A stretch of DNA of 64,000 nucleotides from CAZDIO01 sp964505555 (GCA_964505555.1 CAZDIO010000026.1:3193-67192); one strand, 5' to 3'. Positions 33,266 through 43,077 are shown, counted from the stretch's first letter. Translations and numbers: made by a program. The notes: generated by a model from the letters alone, not told the origin.

Positions 33266-34113
33266 TGGAAACAACGACTCTCGATATAAAGACACAATCC
33301 CAACAGAGTAAATTGAAGCAGATGACCGAAGAGGCGCTAGCGACTCTCTGCCGGTCGCTTGAAAACGGGAAGAGTGACGAAATGATTCGCTACTTGGAAG
33401 TGATGTCACGTTTCCCGCGATACAGCTTCAGGAATCTCCTCTTAATTCTGATTCAAAAACCTGACGCGAGTCGGGTTATGGGCTATGCCAGTTGGAAGCA
33501 ACTCGGTAGGCAGGTGAAAAAGGATGAAAAGGCTATACGAATCTGGGCTCCGATGAGGACGAGACTCGGTGAAGAAAACAGAGTCGCTACAGACTCGCTC
33601 CAAGGAACAGATGGAGAGTCGAAAGAGATTCTCTTCTTTCGGCCCGTCTGTGTCTTTGACGTAAGCCAAACAGACGGGAAAGAACTGCCTAAACTCGCTG
33701 ACGTCGCCGGCGATCCGGGAAGGTATTTACAGAGGCTCAAACAATTCGCTTCTGACCAAGGAATTCAATTAGGTTACAGCAATGAACTTCGAGCCGAAGG
33801 CGTTTCGAGGTGCGGGGAGATTCTCTTGAGAAGCGGTCTTGTTCCGGCAGTAGAATTTCATGTGCTCGCCCATGAAATCGCGCATGAGTTGATTCATAAA
33901 AGAGAAATGCGAAAGGATCTCTCAAAGCGTCAAGCTGAAACCGAAGCGGAAGCAGTGGCCTATGTCGTGAGTAAATCAATCGGGCTACATACTGGGAACG
34001 CTTCGAGTGATTATATTCAGTTGTGGAATGGCAATAAGGAGGCTGTAAGTAACTCTCTAAGCGCGATCAGGAGAACCGCTGCACTCATCACACAAACATT
34101 GCTTGATACGTGA
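33262..34113 (+). CDS. ArdC-like antirestriction protein (ssDNA-binding domain plus metallopeptidase)
   Basis: The 283-residue protein has an N-terminal ArdC-type ssDNA-binding domain (SRFPRYSFRNLLLILIQKPD and VMGYASWKQLGRQVKKDEKA, about 49-95) and a C-terminal ImmA/IrrE-like zinc peptidase domain with FHVLAHEIAHELIHKRE (about 198-214; HExxH). ArdC proteins enter recipients with the transferred strand and shield incoming DNA. Its place behind radC and in front of the relaxase fits a leading-region role. ATGATG at the start overlaps radC. Confidence 0.82.
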   Translation: MMETTTLDIKTQSQQSKLKQMTEEALATLCRSLENGKSDEMIRYLEVMSRFPRYSFRNLLLILIQKPDASRVMGYASWKQLGRQVKKDEKAIRIWAPMRTRLGEENRVATDSLQGTDGESKEILFFRPVCVFDVSQTDGKELPKLADVAGDPGRYLQRLKQFASDQGIQLGYSNELRAEGVSRCGEILLRSGLVPAVEFHVLAHEIAHELIHKREMRKDLSKRQAETEAEAVAYVVSKSIGLHTGNASSDYIQLWNGNKEAVSNSLSAIRRTAALITQTLLDT

Positions 34114-34407
34114 CGTAGCGGCTTAGGAAGGAGACGAGAACGCATGTTGTATCTCGTTTCCTTCCTCATTTTCGAATTGACCGGAGAGGCGCTGGAGCAT
34201 TTTCCCGACGGATTTTCACGCACCGCTTACCGTTTTTTAGGGCAAGATAACTGGCGACTCTTTGGAAAAGTAAGTTGTTGTTATTAAAGATGAAAATGCG
34301 AGTCTCAAGTTGTAGTCGCTGTTTGTTGGAGAGTCTCTCTAGCGACTCTCGATTTTGACCGGAAAGAGTCGCTAGAGCACCGCGAGTCGCGGATTCAGAT
34401 TCGGAAT
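34114..34407. other. Intergenic with a nested GAGTC/GACTC inverted repeat
   Basis: No gene seen. TCTAGCGACTC (about 34338-34348) and its complement GAGTCGCTAGA (about 34366-34376) form an 11-bp inverted repeat. The block 34330-34390 alone contains four GAGTC/GACTC sites, part of a regional enrichment. Confidence 0.5.
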
Positions 34408-34947
34408 TCAGTCATTCTTGAAGCCGATTCGCCTACCCTTTCTTTCTTCAAGCGGAGCGATAAGAAGATCGATTGCTTCAAACACGATCCGAAACTGTTT
34501 GTCGTATTCGCTAAATTTAACGCTCAGCTTCTGCTTCAGATCTTTCAGTTCCCGAGCAAGGTCTTTGTGCTGTTCAATGAAACGACGGGCTTTAACGAAT
34601 GCCCGCACGACGTGAATGCTCATCTCAATAGCCACAGGTGAGTTAAGCACCGTAGCAGCCATGATTGCTCCATGTTCGGTAAACACATAAGGAAGAGTGC
34701 GCCGACCACCCCACGATCTTGAGGTGCCAAATTGGTACCTCAAGTTTGTAAGTTCTTGATCTGACAAGAGAAAGGCGAAATCTTGAGGGAACCTATCTAT
34801 ATTGCGTTTGAACGCCCGTATGAATTGCTTCGTTTCGACCCCGTAGACTTTTGCGAGATCTGAATCAAGCATTACTCTATGATTTCGGATCTCGTAAATA
34901 CAACTCTCGATTTGTTCAATTGCGATAATTTCTTTCTTCCTCGGCAT
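34408..34947 (-). CDS. ORF6N (KilA-N-related) DNA-binding protein
   Basis: The 179-residue protein carries an ORF6N domain: YEIRNHRVMLDSDLAKVYGV, TKQFIRAFKRNIDRFPQDFA, FLLSDQELTNLRYQFGTSR and VFTEHGAIMAATVLNSPVAI (about 19-120), followed by a coiled-coil helix (ARELKDLKQKLSVKFSEYDK). Such proteins are frequent in phages and mobile elements and bind DNA; their roles are mostly unknown. It is the only minus-strand gene within the plus-strand conjugation module and its body lacks the GAGTC motif that is dense around it, so it may be a later insertion. Confidence 0.85.
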   Translation of the reverse strand: MPRKKEIIAIEQIESCIYEIRNHRVMLDSDLAKVYGVETKQFIRAFKRNIDRFPQDFAFLLSDQELTNLRYQFGTSRSWGGRRTLPYVFTEHGAIMAATVLNSPVAIEMSIHVVRAFVKARRFIEQHKDLARELKDLKQKLSVKFSEYDKQFRIVFEAIDLLIAPLEERKGRRIGFKND

Positions 34948-35167
34948 AGCACGAAGTAGCTAACACGTTTTAAATTAATTGTCTCGAATCAAATCTCTTT
35001 GTGACTATCCACATAAGTTTCTGTGGCGACTTGCCCCACTTACGATGAGGCATCTTACCTGATTGCGTAGAACCTCTCTTTCACTAACCACTTGTATTTT
35101 CACAACATCGCTCGCGACTCGCGTTGGTACGATTCTCGCTACATACGAGTCTGAGGATTGTCATTTT

Positions 35168-35758
35168 ATGAAAGAGCAAAGTTCATACCAAAAGAAAAGA
35201 CAGCTTCGACCTGTCGCGATTTCCGTTGCGACATATTTGGCCGCTGCACTTGCGATTCTTTACATTATCCCGACACACTTCATTTTTAACAGAAGCGAAA
35301 GTATGCCTCTTGGTATCTACCGAATCACCGGGACGCCGATAACACGCGCTTCGATTGTCGGGGCATGCATCCCTGAACCGTATGCGACTCTCGTGCGCAC
35401 ACGAGGCTATGTCGAATCGGGGCGATGCATCGGTGGGATACGCCCGGTGATGAAATACGTTGCGGCCATCGCTGGCGACTCGGTTGAGATTCGCCTTAAC
35501 GGTCTATTTATTAACGGAGAGTCTGTTCCGAATACACGGATTTTATTGATTGATCCGCTGGGGCGGGCAGTTCCCCACCAGACTGGAATCTACGTTCTGA
35601 GACCGGGAGAATTCTGGCTTCTTTCCAACCACGTAAGCGGCAGTCTGGACAGCCGTTACTTCGGGCCGGTTACGAAGATTCTCGGCGTAGTCGAACCGGT
35701 TCTCACCGAAAACGAACTCTGTGGCTTCTCCTTTCTCCACGCTTATCTGAACTGCTGA
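35168..35758 (+). CDS. traF: Conjugative transfer signal peptidase (TraF-like, S26)
   Basis: The protein (196 residues from the ATG at 35168; the frame is open from 35063) has one N-terminal membrane helix (ISVATYLAAALAILYIIPTH) followed by the peptidase S26 signature NRSESMPLGIYRI with the catalytic Ser and MKYVAAIAGDSVEI with the catalytic Lys. LLSNHVSGSLDSRYFGPV is the conserved box E. TraF-type peptidases process and cyclise TrbC-type pilin in P-type conjugation systems, which agrees with TrbL at the right edge. It ends 12 nt before the relaxase gene. Confidence 0.88.
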   Translation: MKEQSSYQKKRQLRPVAISVATYLAAALAILYIIPTHFIFNRSESMPLGIYRITGTPITRASIVGACIPEPYATLVRTRGYVESGRCIGGIRPVMKYVAAIAGDSVEIRLNGLFINGESVPNTRILLIDPLGRAVPHQTGIYVLRPGEFWLLSNHVSGSLDSRYFGPVTKILGVVEPVLTENELCGFSFLHAYLNC

Positions 35759-35770
35759 GGAGACTCTCTT

Positions 35771-38700
35771 ATGAAACAGATGCGAAGAATCAAGAAACCA
35801 ATCATCAAGCTGGGCAAGATTCGGAAATGGTCGCAGAGGTCATTGAGAGTCGCAAGCGACTCTCAACAAATGTTTGACCGGTTTTCTCCCCGCTCCCAGA
35901 GAGTCGTTATCAAGGTCAAGCAGTCTTACAACAAATCTCGCGGCACATGGCCTGCGCACGGACGCTATCTCGAACGGGACAAGAGTCGGTTCGGAGACGG
36001 CTTCTCAAAAACCGAGGATCGGGTGCACATCACAAAGACTCTCGCCGAGTGGGAAGCCGCAGGAGATGAAAAGCTGCACAAAATTATCATCTCCCCGGAA
36101 TACGCCGAGAGACTCGATCTCAAAGAACACACGCGCGAACTACTGGCGCAAATGGAAAGGGACCTATCCCGGCAAACCGAATGGGTAGCGATTCTCCACA
36201 AGAACACCGATAATCACCATGTACATGTCGCCCTCCGGGGAATTGATACGGCGCACAAATCACTCGAAATTGAGGAATATCTAGGTGACATTCTGCGGAC
36301 ACGAAGTCGTGAACTCGTCACCAAAAAGCTTGGTCCGAGACTGTATCCCGAGATTCTGGAACGGCGAGAGAAAGAACTTTTTTCAGAGAGGCTCACCGAT
36401 ATTGACAGGGCTTTGCTCTGGAAGGCAGATTCAAATCTGATCATTCGGTTTCCCGAAAAAGAGTCTTCTAATTGGCGGCAAAATAAGTCCCGTGAACAGG
36501 AACGACTCCGGCTTACATTTCTTTCTGAGTTGGGGCTCTGTGAAAATATCTCACCTAATTCGTGGCGACTCTCTCCCGATCTTGCCGAGACTCTAAAGCG
36601 ACTCTCTCTCCGACAACAGCTTATAAAAGAGCAGGTACCTGGCTGGGAATTTGTCCGGACGCTCAAGGCATCCGGCGTCATTCGAAAACGCCTTGACCTG
36701 GGAGAGACTCTTACCGGACGGGTTGTGGGAACTAATATTCGAGATCCTTTTGGCGATCAGCAATTCATGCTCGTTGAAGGCACGGACGGTGTCACCTATC
36801 ACTTCAACCAACCAAAAGGTGCCCGAGAGGGAAAGGTCAAAGTAAATGATGTAGTGACACTTGAAAGGCGCATCGCTGAAATATCAGACAACGACACAGC
36901 AGAGGTAACTAAAAGAGAGTTCACAGCGGTTCAAATCCACAGCGATTGGAAAAAGTGCCTACCCCTTGATTACGAGGCCGTGGCGACTCTCAAGCACACG
37001 AACGATTCTCGGGAAGACGCGCCACGAGTCGGTTTCGCAAACGACTGGGCTCAGGCAGTCCAGGAGAGAGTCGCTGAGCTTCGGGCTAAAAACTTTACAC
37101 CGCACGATCGGGACTGGAAGACTCGCCTGGAAGCGATCCGTTTCACAGAAACAGACTCGAAAGCCTGGGAGTGGAATCCGAGAGATTACATCGAGTCAGA
37201 AGGCGAGAATGCAGCACCGGATTCCATCTCAGAGCACGAAGGCAAATTGAACAATGAGAATCGCTTGATTGTCGGAGAAATTCAGTGCGTAGGTGAAGAA
37301 AGAATCCTTGTTAAGGATATACGAGATTCAACCGGAAGAATTGTCAAACTGAGCGATGCGGGACTTAGCTGGGCACCGAGTGTCGGCACTACGGTTTCAA
37401 TACAAGCAAAGAGAACCCCTCACACCGAGATTCGCCCAAGTGACGACAGAATCGCTGAGCTGATAACTAGCTCTGGAAGTATTCGCGAAGAGAATCTCAA
37501 GGACAACGAAAAGAAGTACATACTTGCACGAGCAAATACTTGGACACGTTGGGAGATTCTCCAGCAAAACAACGACGGGAGTTACCAACTACTCCGCAAT
37601 CTTGCTGCTCCAAGCAAACAAGCCTTGCTGTCCTTGATGGAAGAGAAGGTCAGTCAAATACGCTTAAAAGTTAGCGAGGACGTGAAACGCCAACCAGCTT
37701 GGCTCAAGTTCCTTGACGAACAAGAATTGTCCTCAACCGCAAGCGGATTCACATCGATCGATAAACTCCTTAAGGAACTTGGTCGCCTGCCGTCTGACGG
37801 GCCTGTAACCTGGCTTACTAAAGCACTTAAACGTCGTCAGGCTCTATGGGAGAGTCGCGGTATCGCGCTGGACGATAACTTTGAGAAAAACACAAGAACC
37901 TGGATCTCTGAAGGTCTACTTCCGACAACGCTCGCCAAAGGTGAACAAATCATCGGAAGAATTCTGGACCTTTCGATTAATGGCGGGCGCTACCTCGCAC
38001 TTGATTCAACGGACGGAACAGTTCGGTATTTCAAAATTTCCGGCCAGATTCAAGAACAGATCAATAAGGAACAGCTTCCGGTCGGAAACGTTATTGTTCT
38101 CACAGGAAAATCATTCGACAAGCAAATAAACGGAACTGTCCGCACCATCTACTATACCTCCCTGACGCGGTACATTGACTGGGCATCAAGTGAAGAACTT
38201 CTCAAGGATGCACGTGCGGACCAACACAACAGCATCGCACAGACAACCAAAGGTTTTGCAGAAGAGTGGAAGCGGAAAGTGGCGCAGATTAAGGATAGTC
38301 TTCGAGAATTCGATGAACTACCGCTGGTTCACACTAAATTGCGTCAAGGAGAAGAACTTACAGGAAGGATAATAGACCTCGGGATAAATGACGGTGAAAA
38401 ACTCTTGTTAGAGGGCACCGATAGAAAGCTCCATCTTATTTATCAGTCCAAGAAGATTAAAGAGGCCATTGCCCGATCTGAAATAACCATCGGAGATGTG
38501 ATCACTCTCAGAGGTAGAGAATTCTCACTCGGTGAAAGAAAAATACAGTTTATCGACCTGAGCCGTCTTGAGCACTGGGCCGTCTCTTATGCACTTGATA
38601 AGTATGCCTTCACTCAAAACCCTGAAGAACTCTCTCGTTTAAGTACAGTAGCGCCAACTACCTTTACAAGAGAATGGAATCGGCAAGCCGCCAAGCGGAG

Positions 38701-39922
38701 GCGAGTGCTGGACGCGCGAGGCTATACGCTGGACGATGTTGAGCAACTACAGCGAAAGAAAGACGCGTCAAGACATTACAGAAGCGCTCGTGCTCGAACA
38801 ACGGTCTCCCGAGACGGGATACCGCTTCAAGAAATTGAAATCGGAAGCCCCCTATCAGGAACCGTTACCGAAATAATCTTTTCCGAGGAAAGTTCTCGAC
38901 CGGCATACCTTGTAATAAGAAAGCCTGTCGGGATTCTTGCACACATTCGAGCTGCACGAGGGATTGGTCACATAGTACGAGAAGGACTTGTTCAAAGCGG
39001 AGACGAAGTTACGCTTTCTACAAGAGAATTCAATCGGGACGGAAAACAGCTTTATTACACTGACGTTGAACACCATAATGTCCGAAGCAAAAGTCTCCGC
39101 AGCGAGGAGACAATCTTCGGTAGATTACTCAGCCGTGACCTCCATAAGGACCGATTCGCATTACTCGATAGTCCTGAAGGAAAGATTCACCTGGCCATTT
39201 CTCGGACTATAAGAAATCAGATTAAATCCCAAGATATTCGCGTTGGCGACGTGATTTTCTTTTCTGCAAAGAAAGTGTTCCATCACCGGTTGGAGCGAGG
39301 TGCGACAGTCATCTCGCTTACCGCGATTCCATTACGTGATTGGAAACGGAGTGAGGAGTTCGACCGGGAAGTAATTCGCTATCTGCAAACGGGCACGCTT
39401 AACGAAGTGCTTCCGGCCCGAGAAGGTTTTCGCGACGAGTGGAACAAGGCGCTTCAGGCGCGCGCGGAAAAACTGCGAGAAGCAGGAATAGGGCTTTCAG
39501 ATAATTGGGCAGATGAACTCCAACAGCTCCGTGAGCGAGAGCGTCATGAAGAACAGCAACGTCGCCCTGAACTCGGCAATATCCTGTCTCACGATCTCCG
39601 ACACATTTCGCGACTTGAATCTCTCTTTACTCAAGCCACTCAAGCAGGCTGGATTGCACCTACCGAGGCAAATGCGCTGAACTTTGTATCAGCAGCAGTC
39701 AGAGCCACCGAGCATCGTCGAGATCCGGTTCGACATTTTATCGACATCGTGAAGGAAAACAACTGGAAGCAAATTCACCAACAAGACGAGGACAAAGCAA
39801 GACGATTGCTTGCAGGCTATCGCAATCGTTTTGCAAATGCGTTCTTAGTTCCGCTCAACCGAGAGGATGAACTCACCCAAGAACGTAAGAGCGAATCCGA
39901 AAGAGGAACAAAAAGCGATTAG
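35771..39922 (+). CDS. Large MobP-type relaxase with repeated barrel-like modules
   Basis: The 1383-residue protein has an N-terminal relaxase domain: SPRSQRVVIKVKQSYNKSRG, AHGRYLERDKSRFGDG with candidate catalytic Tyr, and the metal-binding motif NTDNHHVHVALRG (about 145-157). It nicks oriT and stays on the 5' end of the transferred strand. The rest is unusual. A module of about 60 residues of the form GxxLTGRIIDLGINDGEKLLLEG...IGDVITLRGREF recurs near residues 311-370, 498-548 (weak), 724-795, 859-930, 1023-1095 and 1114-1170, separated by helical linkers. DUF3363-type relaxases usually show about one such module. The repeats may bind DNA or the secretion channel. It precedes virD4 by 15 nt. 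Confidence 0.85.
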   Translation: MKQMRRIKKPIIKLGKIRKWSQRSLRVASDSQQMFDRFSPRSQRVVIKVKQSYNKSRGTWPAHGRYLERDKSRFGDGFSKTEDRVHITKTLAEWEAAGDEKLHKIIISPEYAERLDLKEHTRELLAQMERDLSRQTEWVAILHKNTDNHHVHVALRGIDTAHKSLEIEEYLGDILRTRSRELVTKKLGPRLYPEILERREKELFSERLTDIDRALLWKADSNLIIRFPEKESSNWRQNKSREQERLRLTFLSELGLCENISPNSWRLSPDLAETLKRLSLRQQLIKEQVPGWEFVRTLKASGVIRKRLDLGETLTGRVVGTNIRDPFGDQQFMLVEGTDGVTYHFNQPKGAREGKVKVNDVVTLERRIAEISDNDTAEVTKREFTAVQIHSDWKKCLPLDYEAVATLKHTNDSREDAPRVGFANDWAQAVQERVAELRAKNFTPHDRDWKTRLEAIRFTETDSKAWEWNPRDYIESEGENAAPDSISEHEGKLNNENRLIVGEIQCVGEERILVKDIRDSTGRIVKLSDAGLSWAPSVGTTVSIQAKRTPHTEIRPSDDRIAELITSSGSIREENLKDNEKKYILARANTWTRWEILQQNNDGSYQLLRNLAAPSKQALLSLMEEKVSQIRLKVSEDVKRQPAWLKFLDEQELSSTASGFTSIDKLLKELGRLPSDGPVTWLTKALKRRQALWESRGIALDDNFEKNTRTWISEGLLPTTLAKGEQIIGRILDLSINGGRYLALDSTDGTVRYFKISGQIQEQINKEQLPVGNVIVLTGKSFDKQINGTVRTIYYTSLTRYIDWASSEELLKDARADQHNSIAQTTKGFAEEWKRKVAQIKDSLREFDELPLVHTKLRQGEELTGRIIDLGINDGEKLLLEGTDRKLHLIYQSKKIKEAIARSEITIGDVITLRGREFSLGERKIQFIDLSRLEHWAVSYALDKYAFTQNPEELSRLSTVAPTTFTREWNRQAAKRRRVLDARGYTLDDVEQLQRKKDASRHYRSARARTTVSRDGIPLQEIEIGSPLSGTVTEIIFSEESSRPAYLVIRKPVGILAHIRAARGIGHIVREGLVQSGDEVTLSTREFNRDGKQLYYTDVEHHNVRSKSLRSEETIFGRLLSRDLHKDRFALLDSPEGKIHLAISRTIRNQIKSQDIRVGDVIFFSAKKVFHHRLERGATVISLTAIPLRDWKRSEEFDREVIRYLQTGTLNEVLPAREGFRDEWNKALQARAEKLREAGIGLSDNWADELQQLRERERHEEQQRRPELGNILSHDLRHISRLESLFTQATQAGWIAPTEANALNFVSAAVRATEHRRDPVRHFIDIVKENNWKQIHQQDEDKARRLLAGYRNRFANAFLVPLNREDELTQERKSESERGTKSD

Positions 39923-39937
39923 GAGAACGTAACAAAA

Positions 39938-41782
39938 ATGGAAAAACAGCATATTCGAGAAATCATTCTGGTCTCAATAGCAGTATTCTCCATTGGAAGT
40001 GGCATCTTTATTGCCCACCAACTAGCCGCTCATTCCATTAGCTTCCTCTGGATATTCAGCGTTGCAACGACTTTAGTTGCTGGAGCACTTTTTACTGTTC
40101 TCCGTCCATACCTCCCGAAGGACACCCAACAGAAGGGCGACTACGGATCGGCGCATTGGGCCACGGACCGAGAGATAAGAGCGTCAGGATTGTTGAGCAT
40201 TCGAGGGATCGTCGTCGGAGCGATCAAGCGAAACGGCAAGCCTCAGCTTCTTCGCTACGACGGCGAGGGTCACGTCATTGTGGTGAGTCCCACCCGAAGT
40301 GGCAAAGGTGTTACTGTGGTTGTTCCTACAGCGCTTACCTGGGAGCACAGCATTCTCTTTAACGACATCAAAGGCGAGCTCTGGGCGCTCACTGCCGGAT
40401 GGCGAAAGAAACATTTTAATTCAGTGTGTCTCAGGTTCGACGCAACAAGCAGTGATAGAACCACCGCTCACTGGAATCCGCTTCTTGAGATTCGGCCATA
40501 TCCAAATGATGTCCGTGACGCTCAAAATATTGCCCTTACACTTACAACATCCGATTCGTCACTCTCGCGGACGGACAACGAACGCCATTGGCGGATCATG
40601 GGGGCGAGACTGATAAAGGCAGCAATACTTCACCAGTTGTATGCTGGCAGCGAGAAAACACTTCCCGGGTGCTACCGTCTGCTTACAACCACCAGCCGCG
40701 ACCTCGAAGATACCTTGCTTGCAATGCTTCGCGCTTCACACGACCCGGAGCTTCGCTGTAAGTGGGTTGATTCAGACGACAATAAACCCACCGCTACCCA
40801 CCCCGCAGTTGCGCATATCGCACGGGATATGTTGAGCAAGTCAGAGAAGGAGCGAAGCTCGATTGTGAGTGCCGCGATAAGTTACCTTGAACCGTTTGAC
40901 GATCCGATCATGGCTGAAAACGTCTCCGAAAGCGATTTCTGCTTGTCAGATTTGATGAATCATGAACAGCCGGTGAGTCTGTACCTGACCACCCCAGTTG
41001 CCGACCTCGAACGTGTCCAGCCGCTTCATCGGCTGTTCTTTACACTTGCCGGCACCAGAAACACCGAGCAGCTAAGCTTCCAAGACGGAAGACCGGCGCC
41101 CTCTTACAAACATCCCCTGCTTCAAATCTTCGATGAATGCGCGCATCTCGGTTATTCACCGACAATTCAACAGCATTTCTCACTTGCAAGTGGCTACGGT
41201 ATCTACGGACTCTTCGTATTTCAGGATTTCTCTCAACTTTTTGAGCTTTATGGCAAAAACGAATCAATCACCAGTAACTGCGATGTAAAGATAGCCTTTG
41301 CCCCAAATAGTCTGGAAACCGCTAATTACCTGTCGAAGCTCCTTGGCACGGAGACCCGCGAAAAGAAGGCGGGCGTGTTTGATGACCTTTTCAACAAAAG
41401 AGGAAGCAAACCAAAGCAGTCCCTTGGAAGGCTGCTTCTTACCCCGGATGAATGCGCCCGGCTTCCCCGAGATAAGAGCATCATCCTTAGAAACGGTTTC
41501 CCGCCAATTTTAGGAGAAAAGATCCCATACTATAAAATCCCCGAGCTTCTCCAACGTTCGAAGATTCCGCCGCCGCTGTCTGACAAGCTTACTCTGAAGG
41601 AAGCACGTTGGCCCTTGATTTCTGAGCAGTCAGGGTCTGGAGAGAAGTCGGTCGCAAAAACTTCTGTTGCGCCAGAACAAGAAGCCTCCAAAAAAACGAC
41701 GCAATCAAAAAGGAAACAAATTCCCAAAAACGTAACGCAGCAGATCGAGTTACTCCCCGTAAACAAAAAGGCAAATGAGTGA
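39938..41782 (+). CDS. virD4: VirD4/TraG-type coupling protein
   Basis: The 614-residue inner-membrane ATPase links the relaxosome to the T4SS. Two N-terminal membrane helices (IREIILVSIAVFSIGSGIFI and FLWIFSVATTLVAGALFTVL) precede the Walker A motif SPTRSGKGVTVVVP (about 112-125) and Walker B LLQIFDECAHLG near 395. Family marks KGDYGSAHWATDREI and ILFNDIKGELW are present. A basic C-terminal tail (KKTTQSKRKQIPKN) follows. AGGAG lies about 10 nt upstream of the ATG. It overlaps the next reading frame by a few nt. Confidence 0.93.
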   Translation: MEKQHIREIILVSIAVFSIGSGIFIAHQLAAHSISFLWIFSVATTLVAGALFTVLRPYLPKDTQQKGDYGSAHWATDREIRASGLLSIRGIVVGAIKRNGKPQLLRYDGEGHVIVVSPTRSGKGVTVVVPTALTWEHSILFNDIKGELWALTAGWRKKHFNSVCLRFDATSSDRTTAHWNPLLEIRPYPNDVRDAQNIALTLTTSDSSLSRTDNERHWRIMGARLIKAAILHQLYAGSEKTLPGCYRLLTTTSRDLEDTLLAMLRASHDPELRCKWVDSDDNKPTATHPAVAHIARDMLSKSEKERSSIVSAAISYLEPFDDPIMAENVSESDFCLSDLMNHEQPVSLYLTTPVADLERVQPLHRLFFTLAGTRNTEQLSFQDGRPAPSYKHPLLQIFDECAHLGYSPTIQQHFSLASGYGIYGLFVFQDFSQLFELYGKNESITSNCDVKIAFAPNSLETANYLSKLLGTETREKKAGVFDDLFNKRGSKPKQSLGRLLLTPDECARLPRDKSIILRNGFPPILGEKIPYYKIPELLQRSKIPPPLSDKLTLKEARWPLISEQSGSGEKSVAKTSVAPEQEASKKTTQSKRKQIPKNVTQQIELLPVNKKANE

Positions 41783-41790
41783 GGTGTGAT

Positions 41791-42402
41791 ATGAGTGAGA
41801 TCGCCATAAGTGAGAAAAAAGAAAACATCGAACGGTCCGAAGAGAGTCTTGTCCAGGCAACAATCAGAATCCGTGCCGATCAGAGAAACCGTCTCGAAGT
41901 GGAACGTCGCGCTCGGGGGACAAATCTGGCCGATGTCCTGCGTGACAATCTCGATCTAGCATTTGCGGTAAAGGAAGAACTCTCAAAAATAGTTGAAGGA
42001 GAATACGACCAGAACGATCCCAAGAATGCGCCTCGTCTTGTCCACTCGCTGCTCTTTCGAGTGGAAGAACGTATTTTAGGCGCTCTTGATAGCCTATCGC
42101 AACGTATTGAGCATGGGTTTGCAAGTCATCAAAACGGGAAAAGCAAACGAAACAATGCAGACGGATCTACTCCAAGCGCAACGTCAGCCAGTGCGAACGG
42201 CAACGACATCAGCGTAACGATCGAAAACTTCCTGTCGCTCGTTACCAACAGTGAGGAGCACTCACCAGCAATTTGGATCGGCGCATTTCTTGAGGTCGTT
42301 CCCCGACTGGAACTCGTGGGGATGGAACAGCTTGGTGAACTTCAATATAAAGGCGAAACGTGGCTTGAAGAACATGGGTACTACAGTGCCAACAACGCTT
42401 AA
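41791..42402 (+). CDS. Ribbon-helix-helix accessory protein of the conjugation module
   Basis: The protein (203 residues from the ATG at 41791, with GAGG 6 nt upstream; a GTG at 41779 is also possible) has an RHH DNA-binding segment near the N-terminus: QATIRIRADQRNRLEVERRA and GTNLADVLRDNLDLAF (about 23-60). A low-complexity linker (NADGSTPSATSASANGND) leads to a C-terminal globular part. RHH proteins next to relaxase and coupling-protein genes often act as oriT accessory factors or as transfer regulators. It is probably co-transcribed with virD4. Confidence 0.7.
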   Translation: MSEIAISEKKENIERSEESLVQATIRIRADQRNRLEVERRARGTNLADVLRDNLDLAFAVKEELSKIVEGEYDQNDPKNAPRLVHSLLFRVEERILGALDSLSQRIEHGFASHQNGKSKRNNADGSTPSATSASANGNDISVTIENFLSLVTNSEEHSPAIWIGAFLEVVPRLELVGMEQLGELQYKGETWLEEHGYYSANNA

Positions 42403-42753
42403 CCAGAAAGATAAGTATTTTCGGCTTATTATGCACGCCGATGATATATTATAAGCAGCACTGCCCAAAGATCCATCTATAATATTACCTGTCCTTGTAC
42501 TACTAACACTGCTCTTAGAAGGAGTTTATTCAGGGTAGACGATTTTGACGTGTTAGCGTCAATGAAAGGGCGCTCTAGCGGTGGCCAAAACTCGGTGACC
42601 GAGGGCGCTCCAGTGCCAACAGGTTTTGAGCACGTTGCGATAATCTTTCGCTGTTGCTCTAGCTCCAGAAGATTTTCGAAGCCGATTGGATAGTCACTCA
42701 GACTATTGAACCGGCTTCGAGATATCCAAGGTAACTATTGAGAGGAGCAAACA
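42403..42753. other. Intergenic with short direct and inverted repeats
   Basis: No gene supported. GGGCGCTC(T/C)AG occurs near 42568 and again near 42605. TTGACG...CGTCAA (about 42546-42563) and CTCGG-TGA-CCGAG (about 42592-42604) are small inverted repeats. An RBS-like AGAGGAG near 42740 serves the next gene. The stretch could hold the promoter and operators of the maintenance block. Confidence 0.4.
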
Positions 42754-43077
42754 GTGAAGGATATGATCGGTAGTAACGTTGCGGTCGAGATGGTTTACCC
42801 GGATGGGACCTACATTTCCCTGAACGGTAAGCTGACGGCTGTCGACGGCCATCTGTTCCACCTGGAGGAATGTTCTTTCGAGGACATCACTCCGCCTCAC
42901 ATCCGAAAGTCGCAAGCGGCTGGCGGAACGAGGCACGGTGCCAAGTCCAGCGGTGTCGTTCTCGGTTCACGATGGGTCAACTCGATGTCTCCGATCGTCG
43001 TTTCGGTCACAAGCATCGAAAGCGGCGTCGCTGACTTCTGGAGATGTCTCGCGGACGGTACGGTTCGGGACGCATGA
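42754..43077 (+). CDS. Hypothetical protein, 107 residues
   Basis: The gene starts at a GTG with AGAGGAG 6-7 nt upstream. The product is compact and probably soluble: VAVEMVYPDGTYISLNGKLT and AVDGHLFHLEECSFED at the N-terminus, a polar middle (SQAAGGTRHGAKSSGV), and WVNSMSPIVVSVTSIESGVA near the C-terminus. The predicted pattern is mainly beta strands. It has no signal peptide or membrane helix and I recognise no family. It stands alone on the plus strand after the RHH gene. Confidence 0.55.
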   Translation: MKDMIGSNVAVEMVYPDGTYISLNGKLTAVDGHLFHLEECSFEDITPPHIRKSQAAGGTRHGAKSSGVVLGSRWVNSMSPIVVSVTSIESGVADFWRCLADGTVRDA

